From NCBI RefSeq assembly GCF_010015585.1, contig NW_022985080.1, positions 219,788-283,787 on the forward strand: a stretch of 64,000 nucleotides of DNA, in the 5' to 3' direction. The DNA is from Eremomyces bilateralis CBS 781.70. Lineage: Eukaryota; Ascomycota; Dothideomycetes; Eremomycetales; Eremomycetaceae. Position numbers and translations under genes: made by a program. The notes below the pieces were generated by a model. That model was not told the DNA's origin and made no database searches. It saw only the letters and a program-made list of their open reading frames with translations. This document shows positions 21,024-31,540 of this stretch, piece by piece. The number at the start of each line of letters is the position of its first letter. Position 1 is the first letter of the stretch.

Positions 21024-23505
21024 CGTCGGAGCTTGGAAGGAGCGATAAGGGAGAAGACGGCGATCTCAGATGGTCACGACGGAATGGATGGGTTGTTCTG
21101 GAAATCGGGTCCCTAGATTGATTGGGATTTGTTCAGATCTGGATGGATTGTTTAGGTTGACTTCGTGAAAGTGACGTGAGGTTGGAGCCGTTTGCTTGGC
21201 ATAATTTGGCTGTCATCTACGTATTCTGTCAAGGGTCCAATAACACGAAGTCAGGTGTATCACGACTGGAGTTCACAACGTCGACTAGAATGTCAATTGT
21301 CAACTTGATCAGTACTCTCGGTGCTCGTCGCTCATGGTACCTACAGTATTGCTCAATTCTTAAAGTTCAAATCTGCTTCCTCATAATGCAGCTTAGTACT
21401 ACGTCATCTCTGAGGATCCAATCTGTCGAACTAATCCTTTCATTGTTGGATGCTCCCCCAGGCTACAGCCCACCATAACTCTCCGAGCATTTGCATGCAT
21501 TATTCGGGGATTCTAAACTATAAGAAAACTTCAATGGCTACGTTTGCTTTCTTTCACAGGGACTTCTTTGCGAGGTCTCTAGGATGCTAGTCTCATTGGT
21601 CTTCTTTCTCCGACCTGCATGATCCCCAATGGAAGTGTCGGGTTTGCTGAATCCCGCTGCTGAACCGGACGGAATATGCGGTCCGACAGTTGCACCTCCA
21701 AACAAGTTGACATGCAGACCTGCGAGTCAAGTATTTTTTTTGACAGCTGCAGAAACAGGCGTTGCATGCAGAAGCGAACCATGAAAAACATAACAATCCA
21801 ATCGGCAACTCCAGACTCCAGCACACTGGCGACGTCAGGCCTAGCTTCAAACCTAAATCGCAACGTACACGCGCGCTCGTGACTATACTCTACTATATTA
21901 TACTTCTTTAGTTGCTCTACAACGGCAAAGTATTTTCGAAGAGTCGAAAGTTGACACCAATCCTTTTATCATGGGCCTGAATTGGATAACATATCACCGA
22001 GCCAAGGGTCGACTGTCTAATAACTCCGTCTGACGATGTTGATTCCGTCTTCCGGCCCTCGAACACTTCGGTCTTTGCATCGTATAGGGGCAGATCTATG
22101 AAAAATGGAACCAAATAATGGTCATGAACTCGCATCTCGATACCCTCCGTCCCCGGGAGGCTGGAGTCCTGGTCCGATGCAAGTTGCAACAACTTTGACA
22201 ATTGACATGCGGAGTTGTCAAACCGTTCCCCGCATCATGGCGGTCCAATGCAGCATTGCAGCTATGCAGGAGGGGTCCAGGATGCACGGAATGGAGCCAT
22301 GGATGATGAACAGCTTGGACTTGGACCAATCCCAGCGCTATTACGCCATACGGTGATCCTGATCGATGGGAATAAGGTTCGATGTTTGGCAAAAGGGAGA
22401 TCTTACTGAAATAAGTGAAACGAATTTATCAACTCTATTGCAATCTCGCACTCATTACTGCCACGTTGGTTGTCTTACGCCCGGAACCGCGTTTGAACTT
22501 TGAAGCTGGGTATGGTGTGGGTGGACACCCCGGTCCCGAGACCTCCATCCAGCCCTCCACAAGTCCACATCGCTTCCTCAAAGGCCAAAAGTCGCAGCAA
22601 GCCGACAACAGGAGGGAGGGAGAACGAACTGAAAGATAGCTCAAGCACCTATACTCTCTACCACCCGTCGCAGCATCGCGCATTCAGAGCCTGGGAATCG
22701 GCGGGGTCCGCATCTTAAATCTGCGATACTCCCACCGTCCCACGAGATCTCTGAACGCTTGGGCCTTCCGCACTTTCATACCCAGAGATAGATCTCCCTG
22801 CCCGCCAATAGCATCTTGTCGATTCGACCTGTCAGCCACGATTTTGACCTCACCAATTACCTGTCCCGCATCTGCGGTCGAATCCTATCAGAAAGGCGGG
22901 GGTTTCATCGTCTGCTTCCATGAACTGCCAAGTTCATACCATGCCTTACGCTGGAGAAAGCGGGAGCAAAGCCGTCAATGTAGAAATGAAACGCTGGATA
23001 TCATTGAGCAAACGTTATTTGCTAACGCGCCAAATGCCAGGGTCTTGGCCGTGACCCTGTGACCCGCTTTCCTCCGCCGTTTCGGTCATGTTCCGCTACC
23101 GTACCAGGAACAAAGAGGCAAAAAAGAAAATCGGAAAACGAGCATCTGATTTCTGAATGCGTCGGTCTAGCGTCTGCATCCGATGTAGGGGCCGCGCCGC
23201 TTATCTTTTCTGCGCTTCCCTCGGGCCTATGGCCATATGGCGCAAACGGGGTACCCACCTGCGATAACCTTTACACATTTCTGTCGCATCTGATCGCGCA
23301 GACCCAGAAAAGGTTAAATACAACACGATCCCCCCCACCGACGTCAATTCGGATAGACGTTGGCTTCTAGACCATCTCTGACCATTGCTCCTTGTCCTAC
23401 GGGCGTTTGGCCTGTTCTTATATATCTATCATTGCGATCCTAGCGTTGCGCAAAAGCTAGGAAACTTTTCCTTGAATACCTTGGTTCATGCGATTTTGAG
23501 ACGGA
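21024..23505. other. Intergenic, includes azgA promoter
   Basis: No gene was supported in about 2.5 kb. Near the permease there are GATA-type sites: CTTATC at about 23198, GCGATAA at about 23260 and AGATAG at about 22787. Nitrogen GATA factors act on purine permeases in Aspergillus, so these are plausible but unproven sites. The rest shows no motif or repeat of note. Confidence 0.4.
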
Positions 23506-25364
23506 ATGGGTTGGGTTCACAATACCAACCTTAGGGTTGCCCGGTCTCCGGTAGGGCGGTATTTCCGCCTGGAGAACTCGGGTCACGTATGTTCACTCAT
23601 TTCCTGAAAAGCTTTCCTGAATCTGAAGCTAACCATGCTGCGAAAATCTAGCCTAAGGAGCGCAAAGGCTCGTACTTCTTCACCGAGCTGCGCGCCGGTC
23701 TTGCGACTTTCTTCGCCATGGCCTACATCATCTCCGTCAATTCGAATATCGTCTCTCAATCCGGCGGAACCTGCGTTTGCTCGCCCGACAGCCCAGACCT
23801 GTGTGACTCCGACCCGGAATATATGCTCTGCGTTCAAGAGATCAACCGGGATATAGTCACCGCCACCGCAGCGATTGCAGCACTGACTAGTTTCATGATG
23901 GGACTACTTGCGAATATGCCCATTGCGCTGGCGCCTGGTATGGGGCTCAATGCCTACTTTGCGGTAAGTGCACATCCTCGACGTTGGGAGGATTATAAAG
24001 ATCTGACTCTTGGTTAGTATACTGTCGTGGGATATCACGGTTCCGGACTCGTCCCTTATCGAATTGCCCTGACTGCTGTATTCGTGGAAGGTTTCGTTTT
24101 CGTCGGACTTACGCTCATTGGGATGCGTCAATGGCTTGCTCGCGCCATTCCCCATTCCATCAAGCTCGCCACAGGTGTTGGTATCGGCCTCTACCTCACC
24201 CTCATCGGTCTTACCTATAGTGCCGGTATTGGCGCGATCACTGGATACAATGCGACCCCCATCGAGCTTGCTGGGTGCCGTCCAGAAGTAAAGGATGAGG
24301 ATGGCTTCTGCCCTAGCTATGACAAGATGCGGAATCCGACGATGTGGATTGGGATCTTCTGCGGTGGGATCTTGACGGTCCTTTTGATGACGTATCGCGT
24401 CAAGGGTGCCATCATCCTGGGTATCTTGCTCGTTTCGATCATCTCCTGGCCGCGTCCTACGTCCGTTACCTATTTCCCCCACACTGTACTCGGCGACAAC
24501 ATGTTCGACTTCTTCAAGAAAGTCGTCACTTTCCATCCCATCGGGAAGACTCTCAATGTCCTGGATTTCGATATCGCCGGCCACGGCGGTCAATTTGGCT
24601 TGGCTTTCATCACATTCCTTTACGTGGACATCCTCGACTGCACGGGTACTATGTACTCCATGGCTCGCTTCTGCGGTGCCATCGATGAGAGGACTCAGGA
24701 TTTCGAGAACTCCGCCATCGCCTATACCGTGGACGCCTTTGGTATATCCATTGGCGCGCTCTTCGGCTCTCCACCGTGCACTGCTTACATCGAGTCGGGT
24801 GCTGGTATCTCTGAAGGAGGCGCCACCGGTCTAACAGCCATGTTCACTGGAATTTGCTTCTTCATCTCCATTTTCTTCGCTCCCATCTTCGCGTCCATCC
24901 CACCCTGGGCGACCGGATGCACCCTCGTCATCGTCGGTTCACTCATGGCGAAAGCCGCCGCCGATATCAACTGGCGATACTACGGCGACGCCATCCCCGC
25001 GTTCATCACCATCGCCATCATGCCCTTCACCTACTCCATCGCGTACGGTCTGATCGGTGGCATCATGTCTTACATCATCATCAACGGCACCGTCTGGATC
25101 ATCGAGAAGGCGTCGTTTGGCAGGATCGTCCCGCCGAACAAGCACGAGAAGGATCCGTGGACCTGGAAGATCCCCGGTGGTTTCTTCCCGCCGTGGATCA
25201 GCCGTGTGGCGAGGGGGAAGAAGGACTTCTGGCGCGAGGACGTTGAGGAACACATCCGTGTGGTCCCGATAGAGGCGGATAAGGCGAGCGAGAACTCGAA
25301 CTCCGAGGCTACGAGGACGGTCGAGCTCGAGTCGAAGGGAGTCGAGGTGGAGAAGAAGGGATAG
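23506..25364 (+). CDS. azgA: Purine permease, AzgA type
   Basis: A proton-coupled uptake permease for adenine, guanine and hypoxanthine in the AzgA branch of nucleobase transporters. Three exons (23506-23586, 23652-23963, 24018-25364) give 579 residues, as is usual for AzgA. The short first exon (MGWVHNTNLRVARSPVGRYF) is typical, followed by KERKGSYFFTELRAG. Motifs include TFFAMAYIISVN, then a cysteine-rich loop, LAPGMGLNAYFA (TM3 signature), GVGIGLYLTLIGL, FLYVDILDCTGTMYSMA (substrate-site helix) and GSPPCTAYIESGAGISEGGATGLTA (TM10 region, highly conserved in the family). About a dozen hydrophobic segments are present. The tail after about residue 530 is hydrophilic and probably cytosolic. 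Confidence 0.93.
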
Positions 25365-25772
25365 GTGCAAATGAGATTGTGGTGATATGTCCCCTGGCGC
25401 CCGAAACGTTCGTTTAAACTATAAGCTCGTCAAAATAATAGCGTCTTTAGGGGGGTTAGGGGAGAGGCATCAGTTCAGATATTGATATCCAAATTTTCAA
25501 ATTTAACTCTTGTATATGATCAACTCTGACATTGTCAGCGCTTTCGGTGTCGTCAAACAAATCCATGCAGAAACTCCCTTCGTCGGTAGGACGCTGCCGT
25601 CCCTCCCATCAGTGACCAGATTTGAATCCACAGTCATTGCAGGAATTCAGCCCAGCAATTGCTATGGTCCATAAATATTACATTATCCATGAAGCTAGGT
25701 CAGATTCGGCCTTTTGTTGCCACGGATTCCCTCGGAAATGCTCACAACAACCGCCAAAAATTTGATATTCAT
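25365..25772. other. Intergenic, azgA 3' side
   Basis: AT-rich, with no coding signal. It leads into the tRNA gene. Confidence 0.5.
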
Positions 25773-25881
25773 GGCACGATGGCCGAGTTGGTTATGGCGC
25801 TAGGTTAAGGTCACCTTAATATCTGTGCCCCACAGTCTCCTAGTTCGGAAACGTACCTGGGTTCAAATCCCAGTCGTGTCA
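25773..25881 (+). tRNA. tRNA-Leu(AAG) with intron
   Basis: The acceptor stem pairs GGCACGA (25773-25779) with TCGTGTC (ending 25880) with one G-U pair; the discriminator base is A. The D arm is GGCCGAGTTGGTTATGGC. The anticodon stem CTAGG/CCTAG encloses the loop TTAAGG, giving anticodon AAG. A 27-nt or so intron follows the base 3' of the anticodon and contains CCTTAA, which can pair with the anticodon loop, as usual for nuclear tRNA introns. The variable arm is long, as expected for leucine, and the T arm is CTGGG-TTCAAAT-CCCAG. Runs of T right after it serve as the Pol III terminator. Confidence 0.93.
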
Positions 25882-27943
25882 TTATTTTTTGTTTTTTTTC
25901 CCTATCTTTTTGGATATGGAGATGTTGGAGAGGAGCAGTTCAAGGGGTTGGTCGGTGGTAATTGGGAGGGGCGCGGAGGGGGGATTTTCGCGGAGTCGTG
26001 GCGCAAGGAATTTGAGGCGTGCGTAGGGAAACGTCACGTGTGACGTGTGTCATTGGTCACACTAGAGGCCAAGTCGGCCAATCAGAATGGCCATGGGCGC
26101 TGGAGCTTGTTTGAGTAGGTCGACTAAAGGAAATATCTGGAATACTATACTGTGAATTGCAATTTCAATGGTCTTTCATCGCGATGGAGAAAGGTATATA
26201 TATATGAGTGGTAAGCATCAAGTGATTGCAGGGTTGTACCTTTTTGTTAAGATATGTCATTTTTGGGGATGCAAACCACCATTTCTCACCCTAGAAGGCC
26301 CCAGTCCAGTCCGATAGCTGCGATGAAGTCCATACCTTTGAGACTTTCCAATGCTTCTCACCTTACATCCTTACTTCTTATGGTCTACAATATAAAATAT
26401 TTAGTTTATCATTACACGCATTGATCAGTTTGGTGTTTCGTATGAACTATCCAATGAAAGAAGAGTACTGGCGAATGGAAAGATGCATTACCAGGAAGTT
26501 TGGCAACCAGCCGATGGCGACATGGAAGGGAGGATGCCGTTCAAAGCCGACAAAAAGCATTCAAACGGCTGGCAAGGGATAGTGACACAAGCATATTAAT
26601 ACTAGTCAATTGAGTGCTCTATCTGGGTCTCCTCGTATCACAATGTTGGCCTAATGCTGACCTCTGGCTGTCATAGACAGTACGAGCAGGTCTTAACATC
26701 CTATGCCCGGAAAAACCACATGTCTCATGATATGTATGAAGACCGTATCTATGAACATTGAACAGTCATCATCTGAACTACTGGAGCAGCTTAACCAAGC
26801 AGATTCCCCCATCTAAAACAGTCCAATTCAAGCCCTGATACACAATCGATCAGTCGACCATCCATCCAATCACAGCCTCCCAATTGTGGCCGCCTGTAAA
26901 GAAACCATTTCAAAACAGGATCCGGAATTGCCTACCAACCCCCCTAATTCGCGTCGGACGCGCCGGTGTCGCGTGGTGGGGCAGCCAATGACCACCGATT
27001 GGATCGAAGCAAAAGCTGTTTGCGGCGTTGCTCGGGGCGCGTTGCCGTCGCGTCGGTTAGAGTACCCAACCTTTTCGTGTTTGCAATTGCAATTGCACCA
27101 TCGATGCGTCTATTCCATCGCGATTTTATCGATCGGATCGGAAATTCCTCCATAAAAGACTGTCGAAACTCGATGCAAGTATCCCCCAAAGTAGCATCAA
27201 CCGCGAGCTGTCACTTATATACTGGTTGAGGCGGTCCACGTTGCACCATTCCTGAGCTGACCCAGCATGCATCGTCAAACCTTGTCCACCTGGAAAGTGA
27301 AAACCTACAACAAAAGTCACCGATATGAAGGTCGCAGGTTGGTCCATGTCGGTTCCCGATTATTCCGTCGCTCCATGCAACCAATGACGCTTGTTCGTCG
27401 TAAGGACTGTGCTTTTCTAGGCTTTGTAGTAAGTGGGAAGTGGGAAGATAGCTCCGGTCACTCATATAGCTCCGGTCACTCCATCTCCCGCTGAGGGGTT
27501 TCGGTTATTCTTAGGTGCCATGCTGTGGGGAGTGGATTGCATCATGATCGGAGAGGAGATCGGTGATACAGATCTTGGGTTCTAGAAGTCTACACGGGTA
27601 CGTGGTGAAAATTGTTATCAAAGGCGATACTTCTGGGCGATATAGGCACGGAATCTCTATGTAATGGTTCATTAATTCCTACAGCTAATTGCTATGCTAA
27701 ATGGCATGATATGCCATGATTGTGTAAACGCGATGGACGCTAGAAATGGGACATAATCCGAAAGCAATGGGATGTATGAGCAGGTGGCAGGTTATTACGA
27801 CCAAAATACTATCTGTCACTGCCCAAAGATGATGCCCCTCTAAGCATATAAACAGGTCGTTCCTTGTGACCTCGCCCCACGGATCTTGACCGCCCAGCGG
27901 TTCTCTCCATATCACACAAGTCATTCCTCGTGACCCTCATGAT
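25882..27943. other. Intergenic, about 2 kb
   Basis: No supported gene. A T-rich Pol III terminator follows the tRNA. A 16-bp direct repeat (ATAGCTCCGGTCACTC) occurs at 27448-27463 and 27466-27481, next to a short AAGTGGG duplication. A short TA run lies near 26200. Confidence 0.45.
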
Positions 27944-29171
27944 TCATTTCGACGTCGGCAGCTCCCCTCCTAGCTCCATCCCCAACCCCTTCGGTCTCTC
28001 CTTCCCCTCGTCCATCGTCCGGTGGTCGAAGTTGACCCGCCGCCTCCCCGGTGTCTTCCCGCTGGGGGTCTTCCACGCCGCCTGGGCGGGACTCGGCGTG
28101 AAATGGAGGAAGTCCTCGAAGTTCACGGCGTTGGGGGTTTGGCTTCCGAAACCGAGGAAGCTGGCGGGGTTGCCTCCAGGAGTGGACATCATGGTGGATG
28201 GCAACGGGGTTTGTTTCGGCGGGGGTGTGGACGGGGCGTTGACTCGTGGTGTGCGGATGTTCGAGGTACTGTGGTTCGGTTGTGCCGGGGACGGAGACGC
28301 GGCAAGGTACATGAGGAGGTCCGCGGCGTCCTGTTGCGGAGCTCGTGGCTCGGTGAACGGTCGGCTGTGAAGACGCGAGGAGCGAGAGAAGCCGGGCGGA
28401 GGGGTGCGTGGGCTGCGGGCGGGCGGGGAGGAGCGGATTTGAAGTTTCGGGACACGGGGACCGCCCGCGGAGCCGGCATTGAATGAGAGGACGGGGAGGT
28501 CCTCGTCGTCGGTTTCGGAGGAGCAGACGGAGGTGGGCGTGGCGTCACGCGGCATGGAAGCAAATGAGATGTTGCTTCGGACAGGTTGGGTGGGGAAGGA
28601 GGAGTGTCGGTTGGGAAGAGATGGAGAGGATTGGGCAAGCTGGTAGGAGGACTTCCACGTCGACACTTTGGTGTGGCCAGCGCGGACTTTGGTTCGGGTA
28701 TGGGAGCTCGAGACGGGACGGCGGAGTTGGTCTGGATTGTAGAACTTCTTCCGTTTGTTCGAGCCGTTGATGGTGCTACCGGAGCGAGGGAGGTCGTCGG
28801 AGAACATGGGCCCTCCAAGGGGAGAAGAGTCCAGCATCCCAACAGGATAATACCGGTCGGAGATGCTGGACGAGCAATCGGACATGACGTCTCGAGACGA
28901 CGCCGGTCGTTTGCGTTTCAATTCCAAGTCGACCTTGGGTTCTATGGAATCGAGGCTCATGTTCTGCCATCCGTGCTGGATCTTGACGTTGGCAAGTGCC
29001 AATCGATTTTGCAGAGCTCTCGTCATCTACCGAGAATCCGGTAAGCGCTGGAGGTTTAAAGAAGCATTTCGGACATTGGGGCCTCACCTTTGATACTTGA
29101 GCTCTCCGTAACACCTTGTTAGCCACTTCGGCTGGTTGTTCTAAGCGCTCTGAAGAAGCCATGGCGGCCAT
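27944..29171 (-). CDS. Whi5/Nrm1-like G1/S transcription repressor
   Basis: A probable repressor of SBF/MBF-type G1/S transcription, acting in the nucleus. Two exons (29171-29088, 29026-27944) give 388 residues. The domain that defines the family is near the N-terminus: TRALQNRLALANVKIQHGW then MSLDSIE, which corresponds to the helix that binds Swi6/MBF in Whi5 and Nrm1 (GTB motif). The intron falls just before it. The rest is disordered and rich in Ser/Pro and Thr/Pro pairs, candidate CDK sites. Two further short conserved-looking blocks are DAADLLMYLAASPSPAQ and VNFEDFLHFTPSPAQAAW. A basic stretch (NKRKKF) could be a nuclear signal. The start at 29171 is the first ATG; the next ATG is at 29162. 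Which of Whi5 or Nrm1 it matches best cannot be decided by eye. Confidence 0.78.
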
Positions 29172-31540
29172 TGTGAGAGATTTGACCACGCTGTTGCTAT
29201 GGTCAAGGAAGAGGTGGAGACTGGAGAGGGGATGAAGGATTCGAATGGGCGCTCGGGTTGGAGTGTTTCAACAAGCCAACTTCAAGGAGTCCACGTGAGG
29301 TGTAAGAGAAGTGACAGTAGGTGCAAGGACGATTTGTGTGAGACGGAATCTGACAAGCGGACACCACGGATGGTGGACAGTGAGTTTGTAACTTTGTGAG
29401 GCTGGAAAGGGAGGGAGCTGGTGCAAAGTGCAAGCCTGCAAGATGGTGGATGACTGACTTTGACTGGTCGCTGGTTGCTCGGAATGTAGGCCCTGTGGGC
29501 CAGGACTCAGGATATCGTGAAGGGAGGTTTAGTGTTAGTAAATAGAAGGAATTTCCAGGTTGGGTCTAGCACTGATTACATAACAGCTATCAATTAATGG
29601 CACGTGAGTTGGCGTTTCTAAGCACATGACTTTTTATTCTCCCCTGTTGAGTGTTGACCAGAATATTTCAACTCCTCCAGCCATCCCTTTTTGTTGCCTG
29701 TTCACCATTCACACAGGGAATTTTCTGTGGTGCAGCCTTTTAGTCAGATCCCATGCTCACTATGAACCTATGAAATAGGTACCATAGGTTCATCCGACAC
29801 AAAAGACACTCTGTAGTCAAACCAGTCCTGTATCAAACTGACGCTGCGAAGAGACAGGTTCATAGAAAATGTCAATCACGGGACTGGACAAATGACTTGG
29901 CTGTCCTCTATATCTAAACCAAATATTGGACTCTGTCATGGCTGTTAATTTAATGCTAATGTATGAAGCCTCAGAAGATATTGTCATCCCGTTATCGATT
30001 GAATTGTGTAGGGAGAATGGAATCATCTACTGATAATATCCCCTCCAGTACTCCTTATCGCACTTCACATCCCAATTTACACTCTTAACATGAATAGGCG
30101 CTGGAACTATTTATGCAACATTCGGTTGAGAAACCCAGGTCGCCATACCCCGTAACCCTCACCGAAGGCCTGGTCGCAAGCCTGCAAACCACAAACGAGC
30201 TCTTCCGCAGCACCCGCCCCCACCAATTGTCCGAATGGCAACGTCACTGGACCATGAACTGCCGTCGTACTGTGTATGCAGTGGAGGCGTTGGATCAAGT
30301 TGTGCATCGGCAATTGTGGCGTCCAGAGTCATTTCGCATTGATCTTTCCCCTATCTTGGCTTGAGATATGGGCACCTGGGTAGTCGAACATCCATTATAT
30401 AGAAATTGGAAGGATACCAATTACAGCAGAACTCATGAGAAACAAGGCTGTTTAATCACTACGAAACAAACCGAATCTGTGGAGACAGACACCAGAATCA
30501 CGATAGGTATGATCAATGTCTTCAATGATGACATGGATCTTGGCTCTTCGTTCTGGGCGTTTCACTGTTTCACTGTTTCACATGAGCAGTGAGCACCGAC
30601 ATGCACAGCATATCTGGCGGCATATGGGATACATCATACATGCTGAAATCTACTGATTAGAACACGCCTTGTTGATCAATCAGAAAGAGTCAAAAAGATA
30701 TGTCCAGTACGGGTAATACCTTCATTAAAGCATGTGCATCCGCCTATATCATTCCAACTGCACTCACATACCTAGGCAATCAAACAAGATCGGACCTGAT
30801 TAATGATTGCTTACTTTGCTCAGCCGGCAGGCTTTCCAGCCTGCTTTTAAGATCGGCACTAGTGCTAGGTAACTCCATTAATACATATCGATAACTATCC
30901 AAGGCCGATACGCATTTAGATTTTCAAACTTTACCCGGCGGCCCAACAAAGCACTTACGCACCACCCGCATCGGACTATTTCCACTTCCCCATGTCCTGT
31001 TCGGCCGTGTTCGTGTTGCGGTGTTGCCACCAGATAATCTCAGATAATCCTAGATTTCCTTCCTGGCCATTCTCACCTCCGGTGTATTACCTATGCTCCT
31101 TTTGCGGGTCAGCGAGCCGCTCAATCGCTGTCGATATCTGCCCTTGAATCTTGATACCGTCCACATCACATCATTTCCTAATTCCTGTTTCTTCCTCTCA
31201 TGCCTCTCCACTCCTGCCCTTCGTTAGGACCTAAGCTATTGCCATAGACCTTGTCCATTCGTTTCCACTTCGTCCCCGCCACCTTCGTCATAGGATCATT
31301 AGTGCTACCAGAAGCTTGTATTTCCTGGCGCCTGCAAAGCCTGCAATCAACCTGCGGCTCGCGATTGCTACGCTGTGGACAGAATAACGTCTGTGCCAAG
31401 GCGAGAGCCAGTTCCCTCGTTTACCTTTAGAAGATTGATAATATCGCGATTTCAACAACACCATCGACGCGACGCCAGACGACACCCGGTTAACACATCC
31501 CGATCGCTGCCTTGCCAGCCCGGGGAGCACCTTCTCCATC
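29172..31540. other. Intergenic, about 2.4 kb
   Basis: No gene was supported. An open frame at 30113-30364 (83 codons) shows no known motif. Two perfect hairpins are present: 29762-29793 (11-bp arms) and 30827-30844 (7-bp arms). Confidence 0.45.
29762..29793. repeat. Perfect inverted repeat, 11-bp arms
   Basis: ATGAACCTATG at 29762-29772 and CATAGGTTCAT at 29783-29793 are exact reverse complements around a 10-nt spacer that itself contains GGTAC. No neighbouring gene explains it. Confidence 0.85.

Noticed and set aside
30113-30364. 83-codon plus-strand open frame with mildly coding-like composition
   Set aside because: No motif, no neighbouring exon, and a comparable frame on the other strand.
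30827-30844. GCAGGCT hairpin followed by T residues, like a bacterial terminator
   Set aside because: The DNA is fungal, and such hairpins do not terminate Pol II. Noted only as a short inverted repeat.
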